From: JBBFMJ01 sp037441225 | GTDB taxonomy: Bacteria; Acidobacteriota; Thermoanaerobaculia; UBA2201 | Direction: 5' to 3' | DNA length: 30,310 nt | Assembly: GCA_037441225.1 (NCBI GenBank) | Contig: JBBISU010000038.1 | Location: 1 to 30,310, forward strand | Shown: piece after piece, positions 7,734-15,423 of the stretch | Numbering within the stretch: the stretch's first letter is position 1 | Layout: each line of letters opens with the position of its first letter | Translations under genes and position numbers: made by a program | Notes under the pieces: model-generated | Told to the model about the DNA's origin: nothing | What the model saw: the letters and a program-made list of their open reading frames with translations, nothing else | Databases searched by the model: none

Positions 7734-8923
7734 AGGGATATATCTTTTCAAATCTTTTTCTTGGGCTTTTTTATTTTTCTCTCCATTTATCTTTTCTTAT
7801 AACTTTGCTAAATCCCCAAACTCCAATCAAAACAGGAAACTCTTTTTTAATATTTTTAGTAGTTTTTATTTTCAATTCAATTATTTTTGGTCTTCCTTTA
7901 TATTTTCTCTTTGGAAAATTTCACAAAAACTCTAATTTAATTTTAATATTATTTTGTTTTTTAGTAATTTTAATTTATTTAATTGAAAAAAATTTACACC
8001 CCTTATTTTTTTATCCCTCTCTTTTTAAATTGTTAAACAAAGGAATCTGGACTTCTTCAATTACATTTTTATTTATAATTTTTTTGAGAAAAAACAAAAA
8101 GATTTTAATCCTTCTTTTAATTTTAAGTAGCATATTTTTATATCAAAGAAGGGATTCAATTAAATTTAGAAAGGCCCTGTCTTATCCCTTTGAAATTGAA
8201 ATTAAAGATAAACCAAAATTTTATTTTTACATCTATGAGACAAAGAGGAGTGAGAATTTTTTTGAAGAATTAAAAGAAGAAGAAAATTTAAAAGAATTAA
8301 ATAAAATTTTAGATGAAGGCAGCAGGGGATTTTTTAAACTTCAAAAATATTTAAAAGGAGAAATTTTAAAGAGAACAATTCTTACAGGGACTTATCCATA
8401 TGTCCATAGATATTTTGGAGAAAAATCAAATGTAATTATTCCAATTTATGGAATTGATTTGTTTCCTTTTTTCTTTCCAAAAATCTTAAAAAAAGAAGAT
8501 AAAAACCCTGTTCCATACCTTTGGGAGATTTTAAGAAATTTCAATATTCCTTATATATATAATGAAGAGCAAAAAAGAGATAGTTATGAAGAAAGTGGGA
8601 CAATATTTTTTATTAATTACATAAAGGAAAAGGATGGAAAAGAAGATTTCTTAAATAAAGAGATTAAAAAAATCAATTCAAGAAATGAGAAAAATTATTA
8701 TCTCTGTATTTTGCTTCCTCAAAAGGGTTTCTTTTATATAAAAGGCAAAGATATAAAGGAAGGGTCTTTAATAACTTCAATGAAAATAGTTGACCCAATT
8801 CCAACAATTCTTTTTTTATACAATTTGCCTTTAAGCCAGCACTTTTCAGGGAGGGTCTTATCAGAATGTATAAAAGAGGATTTTTTAAAGGAAAATCCAA
8901 TTGGGGTCGTGGGTAAATACTAA
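7718..8923 (+). CDS. Membrane-anchored degenerate alkaline-phosphatase-superfamily protein
   Basis: The 401-aa protein has about five hydrophobic segments in residues 8-145, then a soluble domain. Two pieces of that domain recall phosphodiesterase/sulfatase-like proteins. ILTGTYPYVHRYFG (221-234) matches the 'TG-P--HG-' stretch that follows the nucleophile strand. DPIPTILFLYNLPLSQHFSGRVL (359-381; core DPIPTILFLYNLPL) matches the C-terminal 'D-APT-L-LLG-P-----GR-L' stretch. I do not see the nucleophile Thr/Ser or most metal-binding Asp/His residues between them, so catalysis is doubtful. Degeneration to a structural or regulatory role is inferred. It is probably transcribed without a leader. 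It ends 2 bp from the convergent zinc-ribbon gene. Confidence 0.65.
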   Translation: MEKISKGYIFSNLFLGLFYFSLHLSFLITLLNPQTPIKTGNSFLIFLVVFIFNSIIFGLPLYFLFGKFHKNSNLILILFCFLVILIYLIEKNLHPLFFYPSLFKLLNKGIWTSSITFLFIIFLRKNKKILILLLILSSIFLYQRRDSIKFRKALSYPFEIEIKDKPKFYFYIYETKRSENFFEELKEEENLKELNKILDEGSRGFFKLQKYLKGEILKRTILTGTYPYVHRYFGEKSNVIIPIYGIDLFPFFFPKILKKEDKNPVPYLWEILRNFNIPYIYNEEQKRDSYEESGTIFFINYIKEKDGKEDFLNKEIKKINSRNEKNYYLCILLPQKGFFYIKGKDIKEGSLITSMKIVDPIPTILFLYNLPLSQHFSGRVLSECIKEDFLKENPIGVVGKY

Positions 8924-8925
8924 AT

Positions 8926-9417
8926 TTAAAAAGGTAAAAAAAACCCTAAAAGAGAATAAATAAAATTTAAGAATTTGTTTGCCTCTTCTTCATCCATTGA
9001 AATTTTTTCAAAATTCTCAACAGAAGGTTTTAAAGTAATTTTTGCTTCTGCCTTTAATTTTTTAATCTTTTCTTGATATAAATTTTTAAATTTTATTGCT
9101 TCCCCTCTATCAAACCAAAAACCATAACACTTTTGGCAATAATCCAAATCAAAATCAATTTTAAAAGCAGGATTTCTATATTTTGCCATAACAATATTAC
9201 AAAGGGGGCATTTCAAATTTTCTTTTTTAAAAATTATAAAGTTTTCACTAAATTTATCAATTTTTTCAATTTCTTCCAATTTTGACTGAAAAATTTCATT
9301 TTTATCAAACCAAATCCCACAACCTGAAGGACATTTATCTAAAATTAAATCCTGTCCATAAATTGATTTAATTTTTATTTCTTCAAGTTTTCTTCCACAC
9401 CTCGGGCATCTCTTCAT
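8926..9417 (-). CDS. Double TFIIB-type zinc-ribbon protein
   Basis: The 163-aa protein has two zinc knuckles of the zf-TFIIB type found in bacterial proteins of unknown role. The first uses Cys4, Cys7, Cys29 and Cys33 and ends in GIWFDKNE. The second uses Cys70, Cys73, Cys94 and Cys97 and ends in GFWFDRGE. The repeated C--C...LD-C---G-WFD-(G/N)E signature is diagnostic. A hydrophobic tail (FLNFIYSLLGFFLPF) ends the protein and may touch the membrane. The ATG overlaps the cmk stop by 4 nt, so it is the last gene of the scp-hisC-cmk operon. The partner or target is unknown. Confidence 0.8.
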   Translation of the reverse strand: MKRCPRCGRKLEEIKIKSIYGQDLILDKCPSGCGIWFDKNEIFQSKLEEIEKIDKFSENFIIFKKENLKCPLCNIVMAKYRNPAFKIDFDLDYCQKCYGFWFDRGEAIKFKNLYQEKIKKLKAEAKITLKPSVENFEKISMDEEEANKFLNFIYSLLGFFLPF

Positions 9418-10031
9418 TTGAACCCTTTTTTCTTTAATAATTTAATAAATAAATTAAATACCTCTTTTTCATTTAAATTAGAACTATCAACTGGTATTGC
9501 AAATTCAGAAAATTTTAAAGGGGAAAATTTTCTTTCCCTATCCCTCTTATCTCTTTCTTCTAAATCAATTGCAATCTTTCCCCAGTTTCCTTTTATTTGA
9601 TTAAACCTTCTCCAAACCCTTATTTCCTTTTTTGCATAAAGGTAAAACTTAAAAGGTGTATCAGGAAATATAACAGTTGTTGTATCCCTTCCTTCAACTA
9701 CCCCACCGTTTCTAATCCCAAAATCCCTTTGAAGGGAAACCATCTTATCCCTCACTTTTTTATATTGAGAGACAATTGAAGCAGTTCTCCCTATTTCTTC
9801 TGAATTCAATATCTCTAAAGAGACATTAGGGAAAATTTCATTATATTCATATAAAACTTTTTCTACTTCTTCTTCTATATTGATATCCAAATTCTTTTTT
9901 AAACAAAGATAAGAAAAAGCCCTGTACATTTTACCAGTATCAAGGTAAGGAATATTAAAATACTGAGAAAGTTTTTTAGCAAGGGTTGATTTCCCTACTC
10001 CAGAAGGACCATCTATTGCAATTATTTTCAT
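9414..10031 (-). CDS. cmk: Cytidylate kinase
   Basis: Cmk phosphorylates CMP and dCMP with ATP. The 205-aa protein has the P-loop GPSGVGKST (8-16), the CMP-binding YLDTGKMYRAFSY stretch (about 29-41), GGVVEGRDTTTVIFPD (about 113-128) and the RRFNQ/RDKRDRERK lid-proximal region. It is slightly shorter than the usual 215-230 aa but complete. The start ATG overlaps the hisC stop by 4 nt. Cmk beside hisC, rsuA/rluB and scpAB is a familiar arrangement, especially in Firmicutes-like operons. Confidence 0.95.
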   Translation of the reverse strand: MKIIAIDGPSGVGKSTLAKKLSQYFNIPYLDTGKMYRAFSYLCLKKNLDINIEEEVEKVLYEYNEIFPNVSLEILNSEEIGRTASIVSQYKKVRDKMVSLQRDFGIRNGGVVEGRDTTTVIFPDTPFKFYLYAKKEIRVWRRFNQIKGNWGKIAIDLEERDKRDRERKFSPLKFSEFAIPVDSSNLNEKEVFNLFIKLLKKKGFK

Positions 10032-11107
10032 AAAATTTTATCAAGAGCAGACAAAAGTTTTAAATTTTCCTCCCTCTTTCCAATTGAAATTCTTAAAGCA
10101 GTGGGAAGATTATAATTTTTTACAGGCCTTACAATTATTCCTTCTTTTAATAATTTATTATAAATTTCTATTGAATCTACTTTAAAATCAACAAGTATAA
10201 AATTTGTAATTGAAGGAACAACAAAAAGCCCTCTTTTCTTTAACTCACTTGTTAAAAAATTTAATTCTTCCTCATTTAATTTTTTTGATTTTTCAACAAA
10301 TTCATAATCATCAAGGGCTGCCTGAGCTGCTGCCTGGGCTAAACTATTTGTATTAAAGGGTGAACGAACTCTATTCATATAATCAATTATTTCTTTTTTT
10401 GAAAAACCATAGCCAATTCTTAATCCAGCAAGTCCATAGATTTTTGAAAAAGTTCTTAAAACAAGAACATTTACCCCTTTCTTCAAATCCTCAAAAGCAT
10501 CCGGATAGTCCTCTTTTGTTATATATTCAAAGTAAGCTTGATCTGCTATGAGAAGTATGTCATCTGAAACTTTTTCTATAATTTTTTCCCACTTTTCTTT
10601 TGGAATATAGGTCCCTAAAGGGTTTGAAGGATTGTCAATATAAATAACCCTTGTATTTTTATTAACTGCTTTTATAATCCCTTCCACATCATAATGATAA
10701 TCTTTTAAAGGTATCTCTACTATTTTTATTCCCATACTTAATGCCACCAATTTGCACATTATAAAAGAAGAAGCAGGAATTAAAACTTCATCCCCCTTCT
10801 GGCAGAAAGTTCTTACTGCAAGCTCTATTAAGTCAACACTTCCATTTCCCAAAATAATGCCATCTATATCCCAGCCAAATTTTTCAGAAATCTTTTTTCT
10901 TAAAAAAAAGCCACTTCCATCGGGATAAAGATTTAGCCTTGGTATCTCTGCTACAATCCTTGATATTGCCTTTGGGGAAGGACCTAAAGGATTTTCATTA
11001 GAAGCAAGCTTTATGCTGTTTTTAATCCCAAACTCCCTTTCTAACTCTTCAATTGGTTTTCCTGGGATATAAGGATTTAAATTTTTAATATTTTCTGGAA
11101 CTTTCAT
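10028..11107 (-). CDS. hisC: Histidinol-phosphate aminotransferase
   Basis: This PLP enzyme makes histidinol phosphate from imidazole acetol phosphate; many family members also transaminate aromatic amino-acid precursors. It is 359 aa with the expected landmarks: LASNENPLGPSPKA (34-47), NPSNPLGT (159-166), and the PLP lysine Lys222 in RTFSKIYGLAGLRIGYG. The C-terminal RISIGKREEN segment is also typical. No other his genes are in the window, so an aromatic aminotransferase role is possible. It overlaps the upstream pseudouridine synthase gene by 23 nt. Confidence 0.93.
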   Translation of the reverse strand: MKVPENIKNLNPYIPGKPIEELEREFGIKNSIKLASNENPLGPSPKAISRIVAEIPRLNLYPDGSGFFLRKKISEKFGWDIDGIILGNGSVDLIELAVRTFCQKGDEVLIPASSFIMCKLVALSMGIKIVEIPLKDYHYDVEGIIKAVNKNTRVIYIDNPSNPLGTYIPKEKWEKIIEKVSDDILLIADQAYFEYITKEDYPDAFEDLKKGVNVLVLRTFSKIYGLAGLRIGYGFSKKEIIDYMNRVRSPFNTNSLAQAAAQAALDDYEFVEKSKKLNEEELNFLTSELKKRGLFVVPSITNFILVDFKVDSIEIYNKLLKEGIIVRPVKNYNLPTALRISIGKREENLKLLSALDKIL

Positions 11108-11825
11108 TTTTACCCCCTTTTAATATTAAATTAACTTCTTTTTCTTTTAATTTTCTAATTTCTCCAACCTTTAAGTTATTTAATTTAATATTTCCAATTG
11201 CTACCCTTTTAATTTTTTCCGCTGGATAACCCATATAGGCACACATCTTTTTTATCTGATGAGTATAACCTTGAATTAAATGGATTTCAAGCCAGGTATG
11301 TTTTTCTTTTGTCTCTTTTATAATTTTTACAAATTCCATCTTTTGAAACTTCCCATCAATTACCATCCCTTTTTTCCATCTTTCAAATGCCTTGTCATCA
11401 GGTCTCCCCTGAACCTTGACATAATAAATTTTTTTAATATTATATTTTGGATGTTGGATTTTTTGTGCCCAATCACCATCATTTGTTAGAAAAATTAATC
11501 CTTCTGAAGAATAATCTAATCTACCAACTGGCTTTACTCCCTTTGGCAAATTTTTTATAAAATCACCAATACATTTTCTTCCTTCTGGATCAAATAATGT
11601 AGATACAACACTTTTTGGCTTATAAAAAGCATAATAGCAAAGTCCTAAAAGGGAAACCCTTTTCCCTTCAACCTTCACTACATCCTTTTTAGGGTTAACT
11701 TTTTTTGACAACTCTCTGCAAACTACGCCATTTATCTTGACAAGCCCTGACTTGATTAATTCTTCAACATTTCTTCTGGAACCAACCCCTGCCCTTGCAA
11801 GGAATTTATTCAGCCTCAAGAGCAT
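11085..11825 (-). CDS. rRNA pseudouridine synthase, RsuA/RluB family
   Basis: An N-terminal S4 RNA-binding domain (LNKFLARAGVGSRRNVEELI, about 5-24) is followed by the pseudouridine synthase domain with catalytic Asp104 in GRLDYSSEGLIFLTNDG. The family isomerises a uridine in 16S (RsuA) or 23S (RluB, RluE, RluF) rRNA. The usual C-terminal 'EGRNRQVRRM' stretch is here QGYTHQIKKM, a noticeable divergence in the RNA-contact strand. At 246 aa it is closer to RluB/RsuA than RluE. The start is ATG 11825 (20-nt overlap with scpB), or a TTG two codons on. I cannot assign the target site, so no gene symbol is given. Confidence 0.9.
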   Translation of the reverse strand: MLLRLNKFLARAGVGSRRNVEELIKSGLVKINGVVCRELSKKVNPKKDVVKVEGKRVSLLGLCYYAFYKPKSVVSTLFDPEGRKCIGDFIKNLPKGVKPVGRLDYSSEGLIFLTNDGDWAQKIQHPKYNIKKIYYVKVQGRPDDKAFERWKKGMVIDGKFQKMEFVKIIKETKEKHTWLEIHLIQGYTHQIKKMCAYMGYPAEKIKRVAIGNIKLNNLKVGEIRKLKEKEVNLILKGGKNESSRKY

Positions 11826-12339
11826 TGAATTCCTCGACTTTTGGAAGATCTTTTAAACTATTTAAGCCAAACCTTATTAAAAATTCTTCAGTTGTAGAAA
11901 ACAAAAAGGGTTTTCCCACCACATTCTTTCTTCCAGTTATCTTTATCATTTTCTTTTCAAGAAGAGTTTTTATAACACCTCCACTGGAAATTCCTCTTAT
12001 GGCATTTATTTCTGGGATTGTAATTGGCTGATTATAAGCAATGATTGCAAGGACTTCAAAAGCAGCCCTTGAAAAATTATGCTTTATATTTTTTTGATAA
12101 AAAGTTTTAATATATTCTTCCATTTGGGGTTTTGTTGTAAGCCTTATTCCTTTTGCAACTCTTTGAATCATTAGCCCATTATGTTCTTTATTAAAGTGTT
12201 TTTCTAAAAATGAAAATGCCTCTTCCCAGCCCTTTTCATCTCCATCTTGAAAGATTTCCATAACCTGGTTTATTTTTAAGGGCTTTGTCGAAACAAGCAG
12301 CAGTGCTTCCAATATGCTAACCTTTTCTTTCAAATCCAT
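11806..12339 (-). CDS. scpB: Segregation and condensation protein B
   Basis: ScpB is the winged-helix partner of the SMC-ScpA complex that condenses and segregates chromosomes. The 177-aa protein has the family core SRAAFEVLAIIAYNQPITIPEI, of which AAFEVLAIIAYNQPIT (about 97-112) is diagnostic. The usual follow-on IRGISSGGVIKTLLEKKMI is also present, where most homologues read 'IRGV-S-G-I--L-E---I'. GRKNVVGKPFLFSTTEEFL closes the second winged helix. It lies 5 nt after scpA in the same operon. Confidence 0.95.
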   Translation of the reverse strand: MDLKEKVSILEALLLVSTKPLKINQVMEIFQDGDEKGWEEAFSFLEKHFNKEHNGLMIQRVAKGIRLTTKPQMEEYIKTFYQKNIKHNFSRAAFEVLAIIAYNQPITIPEINAIRGISSGGVIKTLLEKKMIKITGRKNVVGKPFLFSTTEEFLIRFGLNSLKDLPKVEEFNALEAE

Positions 12340-12344
12340 TATCT

Positions 12345-13088
12345 TTAAATATAACCTTCAAAAATTAAATCCTTTGGTAGTTCTTTTAAGTATATCAAAT
12401 AAATTTCATCTTTTCCATCTTTTATTAAATATTTAACTGAACCAAGCCTTATAAGTTCAAGCATAGAAAGGAAAGCAGTTATTACCTCCAAACTACTTTT
12501 TAATGTAAGTAAATAGTCATAAAAGGGAAAGGGTTTTTTGTTTTTTGGTAAAAAATTTAAAAGAGATACCATCATTTCTTTTATATCAGGTCTTTTAACA
12601 CTTATAAAAGGTGGTTTTTCTCTTAATTTTAATTTTTTCAATATATTATTAAATGCCTCTGCAATTTGATAAATATTTAAATCTTCTATAAATAAAATTT
12701 CTTCTCCCTTATCTTCCCTTGAATAAGTCCCACCCCATATTGTATAAATTTCCTTAAGTTCATCAGCAAGTTTCTTAATTTTTTCATATTCCATAATTTG
12801 CTTTACAAGGGGTGTCCTGGGATCTTCTTCTTTTGTTTCTTTTTTGCCCTTTATTAAAATTTTTGCTTTAATATTTAATAGAATTGAAAGCATATAAATG
12901 TACTCAGAGGCAATAGTCAAATTTAAATCCTTCATTTTTTGAATATAACTTTCATATTGATCCACTAACTTAATTATTGGAATGTCAAAAATATCCATTT
13001 CTTCTTTTCTTATTAAATGGAGTAACAGGTCAAGGGGTCCCTGAAAATTTTCAATCGAAAAAATAAGGGATTCCTCTACTGAAGCCAT
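12345..13088 (-). CDS. scpA: Segregation and condensation protein A
   Basis: ScpA is the kleisin bridging the SMC heads. The N-terminal FSIENFQGPLDLLLHLIRKEEMDIFDIPI (core FQGPLDLLLHLI, about 14-25) and SEYIYMLSILLNIKAKIL (about 61-78) segments are diagnostic, and a C-terminal winged helix ends the 247-aa protein (FLSMLELIRLGSVKYL). It overlaps the upstream M50 peptidase gene by 13 nt. Pairing of a site-2-type peptidase gene with scpAB is common in several phyla. Confidence 0.96.
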   Translation of the reverse strand: MASVEESLIFSIENFQGPLDLLLHLIRKEEMDIFDIPIIKLVDQYESYIQKMKDLNLTIASEYIYMLSILLNIKAKILIKGKKETKEEDPRTPLVKQIMEYEKIKKLADELKEIYTIWGGTYSREDKGEEILFIEDLNIYQIAEAFNNILKKLKLREKPPFISVKRPDIKEMMVSLLNFLPKNKKPFPFYDYLLTLKSSLEVITAFLSMLELIRLGSVKYLIKDGKDEIYLIYLKELPKDLIFEGYI

Positions 13089-13705
13089 CCTAAAACAAAT
13101 CCAATAATAATATTAAAAAATTTGCTAAAAATTCCAGTACTTAAAATCAAGATTAAAATTATCAATGAAAATGGCTGAATTTTATCCATCATTCTACCAA
13201 AGGAATCTGGAAAAAAACCAGAAAGAATCCCTGAACCATCCAGAGGAGGCAAAGGGATTAGATTAAAAAAGCAAAGCAAAAGGTTTATAATAATCATTGA
13301 AATTAAAATAATTGCAATTGGTTCAGAGTAAGTTCCTGCTTTTGCAAAAAGAAAATATATTTTAAAAAAAATAAAACTTACAATTGATAAAATAAAATTA
13401 GAACCAGGTCCTGCAAGGGAAGTTAAGGCAATGCCTTTGTGGGGTTCTTTAAAATTAAAAGGATTTACTGGAACGGGTTTTGCCCATCCAAAAACAAAAG
13501 GAGATCTTACAATTATTAAAAAGGCAGGAATTATCAATGTTCCAAATAAATCAATATGTCTTATAGGATTTAAGCTAATTCTATTTAATCTTTTTCCAGT
13601 AGGATCGCCTAATTTATCAGCCATCCAGGCATGAGCACTTTCATGAAAGGATAAAGAAAAAAACAAAATCACAATCTGAATTAAAATATAAGGCAAATTT
13701 TCCAT
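13076..13705 (-). CDS. Site-2 protease-like M50 metallopeptidase (rhomboid-unrelated, membrane)
   Basis: The 209-aa integral membrane protein has the zinc motif HESAH (21-25) in its first membrane helix and the third ligand in NLIPLPPLDGSGIL (Asp156). This is the compact S2P class without PDZ or CBS domains. It probably cuts a membrane protein within the bilayer; the substrate is unknown. About five hydrophobic segments are visible. It is the first gene of the seven-gene minus-strand operon. The ATG is preceded by AAGG at close range and no strong promoter; the 670 bp upstream hold repeats. Confidence 0.92.
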   Translation of the reverse strand: MENLPYILIQIVILFFSLSFHESAHAWMADKLGDPTGKRLNRISLNPIRHIDLFGTLIIPAFLIIVRSPFVFGWAKPVPVNPFNFKEPHKGIALTSLAGPGSNFILSIVSFIFFKIYFLFAKAGTYSEPIAIILISMIIINLLLCFFNLIPLPPLDGSGILSGFFPDSFGRMMDKIQPFSLIILILILSTGIFSKFFNIIIGFVLGWLQ

Positions 13706-13862
13706 CCTTAAAAATTAACATAAATGAAAAAAATAATCAAGCATAGGTTGTTCAAATAATAGTTTTATGGTTGCCATAAGATTCAGCCCCTAAAAAATAA
13801 TTGTATATGCTTTATATTAATTAGCCTTTATAATATAAGGTTTCGCCTGCCTTTCACAGCAG

Positions 13863-13893
13863 AGCAGCAGTTCGTAGTCCGTGTCCATTTTCC
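13863..13893 (+). repeat. Dispersed degenerate repeat, copy A (matches 19681-19711)
   Basis: AGCAGCAGTTCGTAGTCC followed by GTGTCCATTTTCC aligns without gaps to 19681-19711 with 6 mismatches in 31 nt. The recurring GTAGTCCGT/GTGTCC words suggest descent from a short tandem repeat. A shortened relative may lie at 16388-16412. Confidence 0.5.
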
Positions 13894-13920
13894 TATTTTT
13901 ATGTGAATTATTGTGGCAAT

Positions 13921-14031
13921 TTGTAGGGGCTTAGGCTTTTCCCGCCCCAATAACTAATGATCAGGCACAAAAAAATAAATTTCATTATATTATTTGTATT
14001 TTGCGGGCGACCACAAGGGTCGCCCCTACAA
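13921..14031. repeat. Palindromic intergenic element with TTGTAGGGGC ends
   Basis: TTGTAGGGGC (13921-13930) is the exact inverse of GCCCCTACAA (14022-14031). Inside the right end is a perfect 8-bp hairpin, GGGCGACC (14005-14012) with GGTCGCCC (14018-14025) around a 5-nt loop. The left end holds a second hairpin, GGGGC (13926-13930) with GCCCC (13944-13948). The G+C-rich stems stand out from the AT-rich surroundings. No coding capacity. This resembles dispersed bacterial hairpin elements of the REP/BIME or MITE kind. Confidence 0.75.
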
Positions 14032-14052
14032 AAAAAAGTAAATTAAAATAAA

Positions 14053-14130
14053 TGTAGCCGCAGGTCTTTAGCCTGCTTAATATATTATTTGTATATATTA
14101 TTATTCGCAACCATAAAGGTTTCGGCTACA
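14053..14130. repeat. Palindromic intergenic element with TGTAGCCG ends, intact copy
   Basis: TGTAGCCG (14053-14060) is the exact inverse of CGGCTACA (14123-14130). Inside are two hairpins: GCAGG (14060-14064) with CCTGC (14072-14076), and AACC (14109-14112) with GGTT (14118-14121). A diverged second copy follows directly at 14149-14209. Confidence 0.75.
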
Positions 14131-14148
14131 TAAACGAAATATTCTTAA

Positions 14149-14209
14149 TGTAGCCGTGGATTCTTTATCCCCCAATGATTTTCGCAACAATAAATGTTTC
14201 GCCTATACA
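14149..14209. repeat. Palindromic intergenic element with TGTAGCCG ends, diverged copy
   Basis: It starts with the same TGTAGCCG and ends in TTTCGCCTATACA, a decayed version of the TTTCGGCTACA end of the first copy. The internal stem has different bases (GGAT with ATCC around TCTTT) but the same TCTTTA loop. The stem has changed on both arms, so pairing appears conserved while sequence is not. Confidence 0.6.
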
Positions 14210-14376
14210 AACCAAACATTTTTAAACTATTGCCAAAGGATTTACCTTGTTGTATGTATTATTTATATTTATTATTCTCGCAACTAAAATTCTGTATCGA
14301 AAAATATCAAAAACAAAAAAACAAAACAATATATGCTGTTAAATATTAAAAAATTTTTCTAAAAATTAGAAGAATC

Positions 14377-15423
14377 TCAGCTATGAAACCTAAAATAGAT
14401 TATATCTCCATCCTTTATTTTATAATCTTTCCCTTCAAATTTTAAAGCCCCTGATTCCCTTGCTTTATGAAAATCTTTATATTTTAAAAATTCTGAAAAA
14501 TTTAAAACCTCTGCTTTTATAAAGCCCTTTTGAATATCTGTATGGATCTTGCCTGCTGCTTCATAAGCATTTGTGCCTTCTTCTACTATCCAAGATTTTA
14601 TTTCTTTATCACCAATTGTTATAAAAGAAATAAAACCCAATTTTTTAAAAAATTCTTGGAGAAACCAATCCTTAAAAGGTTTTTCAATTCCATAAGAAAG
14701 AAGCCATTCTTTTGCTTCTTCACCTAATTCAATGGATTCTTCCTCTACCTTTCCATAGACAATTGAAAAAGGAATTCCTTTTTCTTTTAAGTAATTTACT
14801 AATTCTTCTTCTTTTCTTTCAAAATCAGAGTTTATTAAGACATAAAAGGGGAAAAAACTAAAAAAAGATAGGTGGGGAAATTTTTTCTTTTCTTCTTTTA
14901 AATTTAAAGATATTTCACCATTTTCTATGAAATTTTTTAACTTTTCTAAAAATTCTTTTTCTTTGGGATCCCCTTTCTTACCTTTCTTTTCCATCTGGCT
15001 TATACTGCTTAATCTTGTTTCAATTATCTGCAAATCCTGTAGCATCAATTCCTGTGAAAGAAGTTTAAATTCTTTTAAAGGGTTTACCTCATTTATGGGA
15101 TTTGGAACATCTTCATTTATAAAATTCCTGATTAAAAATAAAAAAATATCTGCCTTTAATGCCAAATTAAATACAGATTTATTATGCTTTTGATCCTTTA
15201 AAAGACCTAAATAATCTGTTATCTGAACCTGTGTATATTTTTCTTCTTTTGTGGGAAAATAATTTCTTAATTCTTTTACCCTTTCATCCAAGACAACTGA
15301 AGTTCCAATCGCTGGTTCCATTTCAATTGTAAAACTTGGAGAAGGGTTTTGATGTTTTTTTGAAATTAAATTAAAAATCGTTGTCTTTCCTGAATTTGAA
15401 AAACCATAAAGAAATATGTTCAT
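14377..15423 (-). CDS. ychF: Divergent YchF/OLA1-family GTPase/ATPase
   Basis: The 348-aa protein has a P-loop GFSNSGKTT (7-15), switch motif DYLG (70-73), a long central helical insert (about 130-175) and a C-terminal TGS domain. The TGS-side sequence is strongly YchF-like: AAGKIHTDIQKGFIKAEVL, then EGKDYKIKDGDIIYFRF. It differs from most family members in two places. The P-loop has Ser-Gly-Lys-Thr in place of Val-Gly-Lys-Ser, and where the base-specificity motif (NKxE) is expected there is YVLINSDFE. YchF binds ribosomes and hydrolyses ATP in several bacteria. Its ATG overlaps the upstream glycosyltransferase stop (ATGA-type, 15420-15423). Confidence 0.88.
   Translation of the reverse strand: MNIFLYGFSNSGKTTIFNLISKKHQNPSPSFTIEMEPAIGTSVVLDERVKELRNYFPTKEEKYTQVQITDYLGLLKDQKHNKSVFNLALKADIFLFLIRNFINEDVPNPINEVNPLKEFKLLSQELMLQDLQIIETRLSSISQMEKKGKKGDPKEKEFLEKLKNFIENGEISLNLKEEKKKFPHLSFFSFFPFYVLINSDFERKEEELVNYLKEKGIPFSIVYGKVEEESIELGEEAKEWLLSYGIEKPFKDWFLQEFFKKLGFISFITIGDKEIKSWIVEEGTNAYEAAGKIHTDIQKGFIKAEVLNFSEFLKYKDFHKARESGALKFEGKDYKIKDGDIIYFRFHS

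Larger units (their letters stand above)
13706..14376. other. Gene-free stretch with repeats
   Basis: No open frame here looks coding on either strand. The central part (13840-14215) is made of inverted-repeat elements listed separately. It also holds an eroded copy of a repeat at 13863-13893, related to one at 19681. The remaining AT-rich ends (13706-13840, 14215-14376) show nothing I can name, apart from a weak TTATATT/AATATAA inverted repeat near 13813-13841. Confidence 0.8.

Noticed and set aside
13853..14215. CRISPR array
   Set aside because: The repeats are two or three unlike hairpin elements, not regularly spaced identical repeats with unique spacers, and no cas gene is near.
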